A stretch of DNA of 64,000 bases from Rhizophagus clarus (lineage: Eukaryota > Glomeromycota > Glomeromycetes > Glomerales > Glomeraceae), in assembly GCA_015698045.1 (NCBI GenBank), contig BLAL01000239.1:1178001-1242000 (forward strand), read 5' to 3'. The position numbers and the translations under genes are program-made. The notes beneath the pieces are model-generated. The model was given only the letters and a program-made list of their open reading frames with translations, did no database searches and had not been told where the DNA came from. This document shows positions 31,700 to 42,449 of the stretch, in pieces. Position 1 is the first letter of the stretch, and each line of letters begins with the position of its first letter.

Positions 31700-33560
31700 T
31701 TTACTAATGTTTTGTTATTTTTCTTTTTTTTAGACGAAAAGTTTGGAGGTAATCCCTTTTTTTAAATAAAAAAAAAATTTTTAAACAAAACATAAATTAA
31801 CGTTTTGATTTTTCTTTTATTAGATCTAAACGAAGAACCAAAAAGAAAATAAATGAAAAAATAGTTTTTAGACACGTAAAAGTTTTGGTGCGTCATCCTT
31901 TATTATTATTATTATTTAACAAACTATTTCTAACTGCTGACAGTTCGTTGTCTTTCTTTTTCTTTAGGCAGATCTTTCAGTTCTGTATTTTATAACATTT
32001 TTGAATCATTTTAACACTGTAGGATTGCAACTCTGACCTGATGAATATCAATGGAATCTTTGAAACGAAACTTTTAAAAAAAAAAAAATTTTTTTTTATT
32101 TTCTGGCTAGCTAAGTTTTGAATTATTTTTGTAGATAAATTTTGAAGGTATAGATTTCCGAAACTTTATTTTATTTTATTTATTTATCGTTAAGAATGTT
32201 AACTAAGGTTTCATAATTTACTTTCTTTATAGGATTGCTGGATGAAAATTACTACCAGACTTTTGGAATCAAGGTATGTAGATAGTGGAATTTTTTTCGT
32301 TATTTCTGAAAAATTACTATGATTTTAATAAATTTTTTTAAATGGTTTTAGACGCATGGAATTCAGATTTTGGTAAGGAAATTGAAATCAATGTTTTATT
32401 TAATGAAATCTATCTAACATTTCATTTTACTTCTTTTTTTAGATAAACGGCCAGGTCATCAAACGCGTTGAAATTCAGTGGGTGACTTTCTTTATTTTAT
32501 TTTATTTATTGTAACAATTTACTATAACAAAACACAATATTTTTCTTTTTTTTAGGCAGGTTTAGTCTTTCAGTTTTCGGTAAAGGAGCTGGAATCGATT
32601 TTTTTTTATTAATTACAATTTATTTAACAAAATGTTAACGTTTCATTTATTTCTTTTTTTTAGGCTGTCTCTTCATAAATATGGAGTTGGGTAGATTTTT
32701 TCTTGCATTATAATTTTTCAAATCACCTAGCTACTAATTTTTTTGGGGGTTTCTTTTTTTTAGCAGTTTGCTCTTTAGGTCTTTGAATGCGCAGAATTAC
32801 GTTGAGTTTTTTTTTATTGTTTTCAATTTTTTATTTTTAACAAATTGACAAATTCATTCTTTATCTTTTTTAGGTTGCTTTTGACTCTCATTGGATGTGG
32901 ATTCAAGATTTTTTAAGTAAAGGATGGATATATTAGACGCGTAAGATAGTAGATTTTTGGTAGAATTTTTCTTTTTTTACCAAAATTTAACGACATATAC
33001 GTTTCGTTTCTATTAATTCTTTTTTAGGGGACTGTTCTTCAGACTTTAGGACGCAAACGCAACTTTAAAATTTTGATGGGTTTAAAACATTTTAAATTTA
33101 TCTGTTTTTAACGAAATGCTTATTAATGTTTCATTTTTTTTCTTTTTAGGCAACCAGTATATCGATAGGTTATATATCAGTAAATAAAAATCAGATGTTT
33201 CTATTTTAACGAATTGTTGCTAACAGTTCATTTTGTTTCTTTTGTAGGTTATTCTTGATCTTTTAGATATGCATTGAACACCAAAATCCCAGGTAAAGTT
33301 TCAAGTTTGAACTTACTTTAAAAAATCCTATTTTAATTTTTTTCTTCCTTTCTATTTCTTTTAGTAAACTGGCCCAATTTTGGACTATAAACAGAATGCC
33401 AGTAAGTTTTTGAAATGCTCGAAAACTTCTTAAAAAACATCAATTTACCATTTTTTTTATTTTTATTTTTAGGAACCTGATTCTGACTTGGAAATACGGA
33501 ATTCAGGAGAGTTTTGAAAGGTTTCTTATTTTAAACTTCTTCTCCTTTAGGCATATGTGA
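31700..33560 (+). other. diverged intron/micro-exon array, about 16 units
   Basis: T-rich acceptors ending TAG or AGG recur near 31733, 31823, 31967, 32232, 32352, 32442, 32555, 32663, 32763, 32873, 33027, 33149, 33247, 33364, 33472 and 33550. Each is followed by a short segment, and many then show GTAAGG/GTAAAG/GTATGT/GTAAGT (32274, 32373, 32580, 33293, 33401). Upstream of many acceptors lies a CTAAC/TTAAC/CTAAT branch-like site inside an inverted repeat such as AATGAAAT..ATTTCATT. The units match those at 24.7 kb in order and spacing but are more diverged. No long frame runs through them by eye. Confidence 0.55.
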
Positions 33561-34989
33561 ATCGTCTATTTAGTGGATTTTGTTGTTTATAGATGGTGGA
33601 TAGATGTTGGATGGATGGCAGATGGATGGGATAGATGGATGATAATATATAGATAGATATTAGATAGAAATTTATATAATATATATGTAATTTTTAATAT
33701 TCTTTTAATAAAATGTTAATAAACTATAAAATTCAGAACTAAATTGACCTATTTGTTAATAATATTTGGGTTACATACAGTAGTTTTTTTTAGGGTTGAA
33801 TAAATATGTAATAATGTCCTAATATAGGCAAAATGATGGTCAAATTTTCTTTCCGAATTTGAGACGATTGGCACCCTAAATGCGCCAAAAAATTCGGCCT
33901 CAATTTGACATAGGTTAGATCATCATTCGACCTATATTCGACCTGGTCAAATTTAGGCTGAATTGTCCTTTTTCGACTAGTGTTAATGAATTTAAAAAAA
34001 AATGAATATAATAATCTTTTGGTAAATAATAAAAAAAAACGTTTAAAGTTTATATTTTATCGGATAATTAAAATAACCTTTATTATTTTTTAAGTCAGAA
34101 GTAAGATTTATCATGGCGACCCTAAATGTTGACTTTAATGTTCAATATAAAAGTCAAAACATCAACCTTATTGCAAAAATAATTAAAAGTGTAGGATTCT
34201 TAACAATATTATACTAATAATTAAAAAAAAATATTATTAATATTTATTCTTTTTTCAGTTTATAAAACGAAATCCTAACACCCCGGTTGGTGAAGGGAAC
34301 TGGTTTGTGAAAGAATTAATAAAAAAACATTTGCATAATCGCCGTGATTATATCAAACGAAAAATTAATAACAAAGATAAAAAAGGCAAGAAAAAGGAAA
34401 AGGAAAAGGAAAAGAAAAAGGAAAAGGGAAATGAAAAGGAAAATGAAAAGGAAAATGAAAGTGAAAGTGAAGTGGAAAATGGAAATGAAAATATTGAACG
34501 TAAGTAATATTCAGATTTATAAAATATTTATAATAATTAACTAATTACACATATGTTTATTGTTTATAAGATCAACATGATCATCAGCCACGACAATCAC
34601 AAATACATAATATTGATGTTGATAAACAAACAGTCGGTCCTTTCCGCCTATCTGTACCAGAAGAATTATGTAATATCTTATATTATTTGAATATTGATTT
34701 ACTTACTGTATTTTACTAATATTTTAATAATTATATATATTTTTAGTAACAACAGCATCTACTAGCAGAAGTAATAGATTTTGAAAACAATATTTAGATT
34801 ATGACAATGATGATTGTGAAATTAATAAAATGGCAGTTAAAGTTTTAAAAATAAAACATGAACTAAATAAGAAAGATATGTAAATTATAATTTAATATAA
34901 TTTATTTATTACATTATTATTTAAAAACATTAATTTATAATGTTAAATTAGAGTTAGAAATGCTTAGAGAAAAACGCCAAAGAAAACTA

Positions 34990-35105
34990 ATTAATTATAA
35001 AGAATGATTTTTCTTTGTATTCTTTATTTTTTGTATATATTTTTATTTTTATAATATTTTAATAAATCATTTAAATTCATTATACTACGAAATTAAATTA
35101 TAAAT
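34990..35105. other. 3' flank of the split gene
   Basis: A short AT-rich stretch. Coding-like LEMLREKRQRKLINYKE just upstream (34950-35000) ends in a stop. Confidence 0.35.
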
Positions 35106-35392
35106 TTGGCCAATATTTTATAATTATTTTATACTCAGCCAGAATTAAATAATTTTAGCCAAAGTTAAATCGTAAACCAGACCAGCATTATTCTATAATT
35201 TTAGTCAAAGTTAAATTATAATTCTGACCAACATTATCTTATAATTTTAGCCAAAGTTAAATTATAAATTTGACCAAATTATTCTATAATTTAGTCAAAG
35301 TTAAATTATAATTCTGACCAGCATTATCTTATAATTTTAGCCAAAGTTAAATTATAAATTTGACCAGTATTATTCATAATTTTGACCTAGAT
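35106..35392. repeat. tandem repeat, about 50-bp unit, about 6 copies
   Basis: Units of the form GACCAGCATTATCTTATAAT followed by TTTAGCCAAAGTTAAATTAT, alternating small variants. Non-coding. Confidence 0.8.
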
Positions 35393-35404
35393 TTAGTAAC
35401 AAAA

Positions 35405-35620
35405 TCATGGACAAACCAAATAAAATTTGTGATTAAATTGTACAAATTCAATAACCAAATCGTATAAATTCCGTATGTAAATCATGCAATAACGTATTTT
35501 TAGTGATACGGAATTGTGCAATTTTCCGTATCTTTTCAATGGACTATTATGATACGTTTTTTCTAAGGAAAAAATCTGTACAAAAACCTTATCAAAAACG
35601 TATCCAGATTTTTTATAGGA
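35405..35620. repeat. CCGTAT/ATACGG fold-back element, relative of 13826-14275
   Basis: Contains AATTCCGTAT, GATACGGAATT, TTTTCCGTATC and AACGTATCC in both orientations within about 200 bp, so it can form hairpins. Same vocabulary as the repeat at 13.8-14.3 kb. Confidence 0.45.
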
Positions 35621-35649
35621 CTGATGCATTCGATTTTTCTAAAACTTTA

Positions 35650-35806
35650 TCAGAATTGGGAATATTAGTTGTCAGCCCTTTGATATTTCCATTTTCCATA
35701 ACTTTGGATCCTTTGTTTTGAAGCTAACAGGAACATCTATCCTATCTTTTATAGCCTCCTTAAGGTGCCCAATTAACTTTCTATTATCAATATTGACTGT
35801 GGATCA
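35650..35806 (-). pseudogene. fossil Crinkler-type N-terminal domain fragment
   Basis: On the complement, after a CCACAG acceptor-like site, the frame reads NIDNRKLIGHLKEAIKDRID and VPVSFKTKDPKLWKMEI. This is the ubiquitin-like N-terminal region of CRN proteins (conserved K-L-..-L-K..I and the L-W-K motif). Only this domain remains, and it is a broken fragment. CRN families are common in oomycetes and in Rhizophagus. Confidence 0.6.
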
Positions 35807-36143
35807 TAATGAAAAAAAAGAGAATTATCAGTAAAAATTCGTAATTATTGAAATTAATTTCACTCTGACTATTTGTTTCTAGTAAATTAACTCTAACAAA
35901 GGTATAAAGGTTTGATTAATTCTTTACTTTACTTCCTTGAATATCATAATAATAAAATTCTGACTCATAAACCAAATTAAGTGATTAACATCATAAATTT
36001 TTCTGTGTAATGATCAAATTAAATGATTAATAAATAAATAAATATATATATTATAAACTTTTTTCGCCAATGGTTTGAACACTTACGTGAAATACTCATA
36101 ATAATTCTAAAAATTTCTTCGTGATAGATTATAACCAAAAAAT
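35807..36143. other. AT-rich intergenic stretch
   Basis: Short repeated words such as AAATTAANTGATTAA occur. No gene; presumably includes the promoter of the gene at 36144. Confidence 0.4.
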
Positions 36144-36649
36144 ATGTTTCAATTAAGCAATATTGCTCGTCAAAGTCTCTTTCACGGTACTGGTAAGTAT
36201 TTTACCCCTTGAATAAAGATAGTTGTACTTGTATAAGTATATAATATTTTGCAGTTCTTTTTTTAATAAACAGGACACGTTAAAATTTCTCAGATCAGTA
36301 ATTTCAATAACTCACTCAAAGAACTTAAACCGAAATTAGGACAAAAGGTTAAGAAAATAGTAAAAAGTTGACTGAAATTGAAACAAAAGTTCAAGAAGAT
36401 AGTAAAAAGTTGACTGAAATTGAGACAAAATTTGACTCACAAATTAAATACTTCTCATTACAAACCACTGTTTGTATAAGTGGAGTTTTAGTCGTTGGAA
36501 GCTCATTACTTACTGCTATTGGGTGGGGTTTTCACCTGAAGCCAATTGATCAGAAAGACTCGGTCAAGTCAGTTGAGTCAAGTTGCAATTCGCTTGGATC
36601 AGGTTACAACTCGGTTGAGTCAGTTCTCAAGTCAGTCCACAAGAAATAA
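36144..36649 (+). pseudogene. small coiled-coil/single-span membrane protein, two exons, one-base frameshift
   Basis: Exon 1 (36144-36192) reads MFQLSNIARQSLFHGT, a short Arg-containing amphipathic start like a mitochondrial presequence. An 81-bp GT-AG intron follows. Exon 2 (36274-36649) reads HVKISQISNFNNSLKELKPK, then near 36350 the frame moves by one base in AAGAAAATAGT. Afterwards come two direct copies of KLTEIETKVQEDSK/KLTEIETKF, a hydrophobic span (TTVCISGVLVVGSSLLTAIG) and a Ser/Val-rich tail ending VESVLKSVHKK. The repeat supports a missing base relative to the second copy. It is a likely inner-membrane-type protein by sequence alone; function unknown. Confidence 0.6.
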
Positions 36650-37031
36650 TCATCTGTATAAAAATTCTATCTTAAATTTTTTTTATTCTTCAATGTAGCA
36701 TGCGGGTAATTATGTAATATATATTGTATAATGCATGTAAAAGATGTAAAAGAAATCTAAATAAATATAGATGCTTATTTGCTAGCTTATTTGAGCTGAG
36801 AAGACAAGTATCACAAGAACTTTACAACTTGTGATTCACAATTGTTACAAACACACTGTAGAAAAAATCAATTGAAAATATATTCTTATAAACCTGAATG
36901 AGTGAACTTTATTAAATGCTTTTATATATAGAAGGATTCAGTGACTTGAGGCACTACAATCTCATCCTTATTCTACCGCAACATTGTCATCTACACCAAT
37001 GCTATTAAAAAGTTTAAAATTCGTTTCTGTA
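36650..37031. other. intergenic stretch
   Basis: AT-rich. Nothing recognisable. Confidence 0.4.
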
Positions 37032-37430
37032 TTAAGAAAGCTGATCTCTACCTTTATCATTGACAAACGTCTTAGCAGTCTGTTTCAGATGATTAAATTT
37101 AAATGTTCTAAATGATCCTTTAGTGCTTCCCAAAGTTATAATAGTTTCTAATAAAATCCTGATTTGATTTTTTACTGGCATTAACAATTTTAATATATAT
37201 ATCATGAAATTAATTGAGTCTATACTTGATTCTATCCATCTCCCTCCTCTTAAATTGCCGGTGAATTCATCTGAAGTTAATGACATTCTCCTAGCCATCA
37301 GTGAAACACTTGAGTGATGATGTCATGGAAATTTTTCATTCAGGAACTACAGGCTTAATGCTTTTAATGATGAGGCAGTAATTTTGTCATGTAAGTAGAA
37401 AAGTTTTCTCAATACATTCTCTGTCCACAG
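37032..37430 (-). pseudogene. possible 3' fragment of the zinc-motif host gene
   Basis: The complement of 37032-37298 reads MARRMSLTSDEFTGNLRGGR and WIESSIDSINFMIYILKLLM. It has protein-like composition and the same strand as the fragments at 37690-38352. The relation to that gene is guesswork. Confidence 0.25.
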
Positions 37431-37679
37431 GATAACACGGTAAATGCTTCAAGACTGGGAGAAAGAGTTTTTTATCACATTACCCAAGTTCAGTAAGTTT
37501 ATTTCAAGATGGATTACAGAGGAAAATATATATATACTATATATGCCCTATTTTATTGGCAAGGATTTTTCCAATATCATATTGCGTATTTCAGGTGATC
37601 AGCCTTATATGACGGAGTTTCTATACTATGATTGCAAATTTGAATTTATTGCTTGAAGTGAAGCAAGTAAGACAATATT

Positions 37680-38350
37680 CTGTTCCATATCATTCGCCAT
37701 GTAATCCATAATTCCCATGTTTTCCATCACAAATGGGACATGGAGAGTTCCACAGCTGAGGTGATGCAAAATTATAATTATCAATCCCTCTAAAAGTATT
37801 TTGGGATTTCAAGTATAGGAAATGCTTTAAGACGGATTTGATAATTAGCTCTGGATTGGATCTGGCTTCAAAAATGATAGGCTTAAAATCAGAGGCTTGA
37901 GGTTCTGCCAACATATTTATCACAGCTTTTGGGAATTGCCATGGCTTATTTTCAGTTTCTTTCTTATATGTTTTATATAATTTGGAGCGAATTTATCTGT
38001 AAAACTCACGTAATTTGGCATGCCAACTAAATATTCAGGGGTTAATACTTTATCGGACTTGGTCTTGTAAATAATGAGACTATGCAGTTATCTCAATTTC
38101 ACACTGTTCACACTTAATAAAATAGGATCCAGTTTTATATCTACCTTCTATACTTTCCTAATCATCATGACCTAACTTGCATAATGGGCATAATGTTTTA
38201 TAAGTAATGCCATAATAATTGAAGTCTTCACTACTATATTCTCTATATAAGTTGGGATAATGATCCAATGTCTTGTTACAAAAATAAGTGCGGTCATAAG
38301 TTGGATTAGATTGGGATGCAGATAGTACATTTGCCGATGTACTTACTCCC
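37680..38350 (-). pseudogene. downstream half of a host gene with CPLCK/CPICD zinc motifs, split by the LINE
   Basis: Immediately past the LINE the frame reads LGVSTSANVLSASQSNPTYD, then YREYSSEDFNYYGITYKTLC, CPLCKLGHDD, a TAG, then EGRYKTGSYFIKCEQ. Further down come PEYLVGMPNYVSFTDKFAPN and, in another frame, PWQFPKAVINMLAEPQASDF, CPICDGKHGNYG and WYGTEYCLTCFTS. The paired C-x2-C motifs suggest zinc binding. The 5' half lies at 55923-56330. The frame joins exactly through LGVSTS once the LINE and one 17-bp target copy are removed. It has a nonsense codon and at least one frameshift besides the insertion. I recall the family as common in Rhizophagus but cannot name a function. Confidence 0.6.
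38334..38350. repeat. 17-bp target duplication of the LINE, left copy
   Basis: GATGTACTTACTCCCAA, repeated exactly at 55923-55939. On the minus strand it is followed 3' of the LINE's A-rich end, as expected for target-primed insertion. Confidence 0.9.
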
Positions 38351-38539
38351 AATTTATTTTTATTTATTTATTTAGTTGTTTTTAGACTGAACGTCATATA
38401 AAAGAATACATAGAGGTGAAAAAATCTAATACTAAAAATAAATTAGAGTAAAAAGATCTACATCTATTTCTAAAATACGAAATCCCTAACGCGGCCGTCA
38501 GCTGTTAAAATGTTATAATTGAAGGCTATGACCGTCAAT

Positions 38540-39055
38540 CTAAAAAGAACCATAAAAATTAAAATACGCACTGATAAAAGAAGTAAAAAAATCTATATTA
38601 AAAGTAAAATTAAAAGTAGAATCTAAATATAAATCTAGGTATGTTAACCAATCTCCAGAATGTAAATAGTTAGAACTATTTAAGTAAATGAATAATTTTC
38701 GATCAAATTTGAAGGGATTACGTGGTATAGACTTCTGTGGCGTAGTGGCATTAAATCCGTGTATGTGACTTGAGGAAGAATTATCAACTTGTTGAATCGT
38801 ACGTCGCAGAGTTCTAAGTTGACTGGTAGGGTTATCTGAGGTAGGTGCAGAATTGCCTTTTTTGTTTTTCTTTCTATACTTGATCTTTTTCTTTCTCGTG
38901 ATGTTTCTTGCCTTCTCCCAGGCGTGCATTAAAGAAGAGTGTAGTTTCCAAAAAGGACGAGTAATGTCCTTGAAAAAAAGTTCCATGAAGAAAATTATCA
39001 TGGATTGTCGCTTTTTAGTGTTTTTAATAAACATCTTGATGAGAGAGGTGAGCGT
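38540..39055 (-). pseudogene. LINE ORF2 C-terminus, separated by the nested LTR element
   Basis: Reads KMFIKNTKKRQSMIIFFMEL, WKLHSSLMHAWEKARNITRK and a basic, Ser-rich tail ending at a stop at 38540. The block HAWEKARNITRKKK parallels IKWERSRNITQQHK of the truncated LINE at 11.3 kb, confirming that this is the ORF2 end. It continues the frame left at 48014 (CVTSM). Confidence 0.65.
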
Positions 39056-39522
39056 TGTTCACCAACTCAGTCCGTTGAGCAGTGAATTATGAATATCTTC
39101 AGGAAGACACTAGCTATGAAGTATTCCAATCAATTCCTTACACGCTAAAGGCAGTGTATTTGATAATTGAAATGTATCTTTATTAGTTGTAGATACGTTA
39201 ACAACTTATACAATAAGGTAATCTTATAACATTTGCAATTACAACTTTATTATAAACAACTTGTCTAAACTTCTTTTATTTTAAGCGAATATTCAAGATA
39301 TTTATACAAATTGAACTTCATTCAAATATATAAATAATAAAAGATATAAAAGATATAAATATAATATATAATATATAAGAAATTTAAATAAGAAAAGAAA
39401 TATAAGAAATATATACTAAATATACTAAATATACTTAATATACTTTATATACTACATTGTTCATTTGTGGCGCAGTAACATTAATATTCATCATCATGTA
39501 AATGCAAATCATTCGTCTAACA
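39056..39522 (-). repeat. 3' LTR of the Ty3-type element
   Basis: 467 bp, about 97% identical by eye to 47546-48013. The U3-like part is AT-rich with TATAAAAGATATAAA-like words. Confidence 0.9.
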
Positions 39523-39951
39523 ACTCTCCTCTCCTAAATTTTGAGCTCCTGCGAAATCCTGATTCAAATAACTTCTTAATACCAAGATTTCTTGACGCTT
39601 CATTTTTCTTATATCTTGAACGTTTAAATACTTAGTTCGCAGTATTTGAGAAGGATTAGGTTCAAAAAGGTCAAAGGTATATTCTGTCATAGTTAAATAA
39701 TGCTTTGTTAATCTTCTCTTCATCCTGAACCTTTCTGACGTTGATTTTATCTCTACGAGTATTTTTCCTACAAAGTAAGCATTTACTAATGATAGAATCC
39801 TATTTTTGAGCTGTATCGAACGCTGTAACTGCATATAGGACTTCAAAAACTTTTCTTCTATATCCATATCTTCCAAATATGAAGGAATTATTGGTCCTAT
39901 TTCTAAAGGATGAGTTTCTTGGAGATCAATAAGAAATAATGAAAAATCCAT
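39517..39951 (-). CDS. extra small ORF between integrase and 3' LTR (Ty3-type element)
   Basis: A 144-codon frame, on the element's coding strand, reads MDFSLFLIDLQETHPLEIGP, MRRLTKHYLTMTEYTFDLF and ends QNLGEESC just inside the LTR. It is rich in Leu, Ile and charged residues and looks helical. It does not resemble gag, pol or an envelope with signal peptide and membrane span. Extra 3' ORFs are known in some Ty3 lineages; the role here is unknown. Confidence 0.55.
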   Translation of the reverse strand: MDFSLFLIDLQETHPLEIGPIIPSYLEDMDIEEKFLKSYMQLQRSIQLKNRILSLVNAYFVGKILVEIKSTSERFRMKRRLTKHYLTMTEYTFDLFEPNPSQILRTKYLNVQDIRKMKRQEILVLRSYLNQDFAGAQNLGEESC

Positions 39952-40498
39952 TTTTTTTTTTTTTTTTTTTTTTTAAGGCACTATTTATACTTTACTATAA
40001 TATATGTAATAATTAAGTTATCGTATTATGTCATACTTCATCATTATCGATCACTAAATTAATATTAACTTAAAATTTGCTCAATATTACGAATTTTGTT
40101 GATCATATCATTACATAATAATGATATATATATTTTTCTATTCACTACACCATACTTCCAACCCACTAGTAAATGGGGGTCACTCGTGATATACCAAGCT
40201 AAGAGACCCCCAAAGGGAATTCGTGCTGAAGCCCAAAATTAGCAAGGCATAGAAGCCAATCATTTTGGCCAGGAATGACCGAGTATGTGTGACAAAGATT
40301 TGGTGCTATGATCAGCCTTCCCTTATATCCTACTTTTTCAAATTTTCCAAATTATGGGATTGGAAAATGTTGGTAATTTCTGATAAAACTCGGTTTGATT
40401 TTTATGGTAATTTCTGGGTAAATTCTTCATTTAAATTTTCATCAATGTCGCACCATCTCTAAATCATCATCATCTTCTTTTCTTCATTAATTTTCAAT

Positions 40499-40909
40499 AT
40501 GACTCGCACTGATACCAACGTTGCTCACAGAAAACTTCGCAGTTCACGTGCCTCTCGAGGCCAAAATAACAAAAGAAAACATAATAAATCAAGTAAGGCC
40601 GTCAGAAGAAGGCATTTTCAAAGAAAAGGCATTGATAAGCCTCAAGAAAGTGAAGGCTTAACTCAACAAGCTCTTGGTGTCGCGGCTTCCTTGTTTATGG
40701 AAAAGGAAGAGTTGGGGAAGAAGGTAGTTTACAAAGAAGATGATATTGGGCATTTAAAAGAAACAGAAGACCAAAATAGGCTTCTAAGAACTCAAGTACA
40801 GTCGTTAACTTTAAATAAGTTTAGGTTGGAGATGAAGATAAGTTCCTTAAGACAGGAACGAGAAGGGTGGCATCGTAAATTTGTGGCAGAGCAAGAAACA
40901 GCAGTTTGA
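40499..40909 (+). CDS. antisense ORF inside the Ty3-type element, basic coiled-coil protein
   Basis: On the strand opposite to gag-pol, a 136-codon frame reads MTRTDTNVAHRKLRSSRASR, with a strongly basic stretch (NNKRKHNKSSKAVRRRHFQR) and then a Leu/Glu/Lys-rich coiled coil (LLRTQVQSLTLNKFRLEMKI). The composition is clearly protein-like. An unusually GC-balanced leader (40140-40490) precedes it and could hold its promoter. Antisense ORFs after integrase are known in some plant Ty3 elements. This could also be a captured host gene. Confidence 0.55.
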   Translation: MTRTDTNVAHRKLRSSRASRGQNNKRKHNKSSKAVRRRHFQRKGIDKPQESEGLTQQALGVAASLFMEKEELGKKVVYKEDDIGHLKETEDQNRLLRTQVQSLTLNKFRLEMKISSLRQEREGWHRKFVAEQETAV

Positions 40910-41212
40910 GCTGTAGCGATTGCAAATAGAGTTCAACAATCCCCTTCTACTCCTACTACTTCTAACACTATTCTCGATAATTTTCCTCCTCCTCCTCCTA
41001 CCGTATAAATAATTTTCTTTTCCTTCGTTTATTTTCTTCTTTTTCTTTGCGTTGTAGTTTTTCTTTTCTTTTTAATAAAATTTTTACAAAATTTTTCGAA
41101 TTATTTTGGGGCAGCTGGTTGAATATTCTTGTGATTCCGTTGTGAGACTTGTAGATCATACTTAAATTAAATTGTCATATTTCCACGAGGTGTAAATCTA
41201 AATTATTACTAA

Positions 41213-42303
41213 CTATACTGCAATGATCAGTATCCAATTTTGTCGATCGTAATACAATTTTAATAAACTTCCATTTACAGGAGTTCGTAAAACTTTTCCT
41301 TCTATAGAGCGTAATTTATAAGCACCATTTTGCCTGATTTCATAAATATAAAAGGGACCTTTCCATTTTGAGTCTAATTTTCTGGTCCATTGTTTTTCTT
41401 TTGCAGCGTCGTAATATAAGACTTTATCTCCTATTTCAAAATTTAACTCCTTTTTAATTTTCTGATCGTGATAATCCTTTTGCTTGACCTGACTCTCTCG
41501 AACCTTTATCTTTGCTTCTTCTCGCACATGAGGCAGGTTGTCGATCAAAGATAAAAGTCTTTGATTTATATGTTCCAAATTATCAGATAAATTATCTACA
41601 GGGAGTTTAGCTTCTCTTCTATTTACCAAATAAAAGGGTGATATTTTCGTGGTAGAATGTTTGCTTGTCCGATATGCAAACAAGACTGGAGCAATATATC
41701 TATCCCACTCATTGGTCTGGATTACTAACTTTGATAATGATTCACATAAGGTACGATTAAATCGTTTGACTAATCCATTTGTTTGTGGGTGATAGGGAGT
41801 AGAAAATACATGTTTAATCCCAAATTTCTCCAAAAGTTTCTTACCATTTGATTATTAAAATGTGTTCCTCTATCTGACAATAATTTTGCAGGGCATCCAT
41901 GACGACAAATAATATCTTCATAGATAAATTGTGATGTTTCTTCCACAGTAGCACGTGACACTGGTCTCGCTTCAGGCCATTTGGTCATATAATCCATAGC
42001 AACAATGATATAATGATTTCCATTAGGAGTTATGGGTAATGGTCCAACAAAGTCTATTCCTACTTGATAAAAGGGTCCATGTACGGCAATAGGGTGGAGC
42101 AATTGGTTTGCTTTAGATTTTCCTCTTCTTTGACAAGAATCACATGATCTAACATATTCTCTTATATTTTCATACATTTGAGGCCAATAGTAACGATCCT
42201 TAATTTTATTGAACATGGTATCTACTGCAAAGTGAGCGGCAGTAGAATCATTGTGCATCATATATAATAGTGGTTCCAATTCAAAATTTCTAATGACTTT
42301 CAA
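41213..42303 (-). pseudogene. integrase region of the Ty3-type element (fossil)
   Basis: Zinc-binding N-terminus (HFAVDTMFNKI ... CDSCQRRGKS), DDE core (VGIDFVGPLPIT, LLSDRGTHF, YHPQTNGLVKRFNRTL) and C-terminal part (YYDAAKEKQWTRKLDSKWKG). The order and motifs are typical of Ty3 integrases. Broken copy. Confidence 0.85.
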
Positions 42304-42449
42304 TAATTGTCCATTTTTCCTTTTGTTCTTCTTATAAAGATAATTTAATTTTAATTCAAAATTGTTGCAGAGGTTGATAAATTTCTGTTTTTCTCGAGAG
42401 TATTAAAGGTAGGTAATATTTGTTGATGTAAGTATTGATATATTTGGTG

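Larger units (their letters stand above)
30729..33982. mobile_element. CACTA DNA transposon, 3254 bp, non-autonomous
   Basis: The ends CACTAGTCGAAAAAGGA and TCCTTTTTCGACTAGTG form an exact 17-bp inverted pair. They are flanked by TTA on both sides (30726-30728 and 33983-33985), the 3-bp CACTA target duplication. Subterminal motifs TATTCGACC, ATTCGGCC and TTCAGCC occur in both ends. There is no transposase. Most of the interior (about 31530-33560) is a chain of micro-exon-like units on the plus strand, the same strand as the interrupted gene. Pyrimidine-rich sequence fills 30960-31500. Confidence 0.9.
30471..34784 (+). pseudogene. unknown Lys/Glu-rich protein gene, first exon split by a CACTA element
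   Basis: The start at 30471 reads MEAVNNIIDMLSKKLEVYQK, then repeats of TQGSSTA and KPSERYTKVEKILAL, where the element at 30729-33982 interrupts. After it (33986-34021) the frame continues MNLKKNEYNNLL. Further exons: 34095-34190 (MATLNVDFNVQYKSQNINLI), 34259-34499 (FIKRNPNTPVGEGNWFVKEL, then a KEKEKEKKKEKGNEKE tract), 34571-34669 (HQHDHQPRQSQIHNIDVDKQ) and 34747-34784. All introns are GT-AG and phases fit: 255 residues once the element and one TTA are removed. Coding-like sequence after the TGA (YLDYDNDDCEINKMAVKVLK) suggests the original protein was longer. I do not know the family; the basic tail and NPNTPVGEGNWFV segment suggest nucleic-acid contact. Confidence 0.7.

Noticed and set aside
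39517-39951. Envelope gene as an explanation for the extra 3' ORF of the Ty3-type element
   Set aside because: No signal peptide, membrane span or Cys pattern of an envelope protein.
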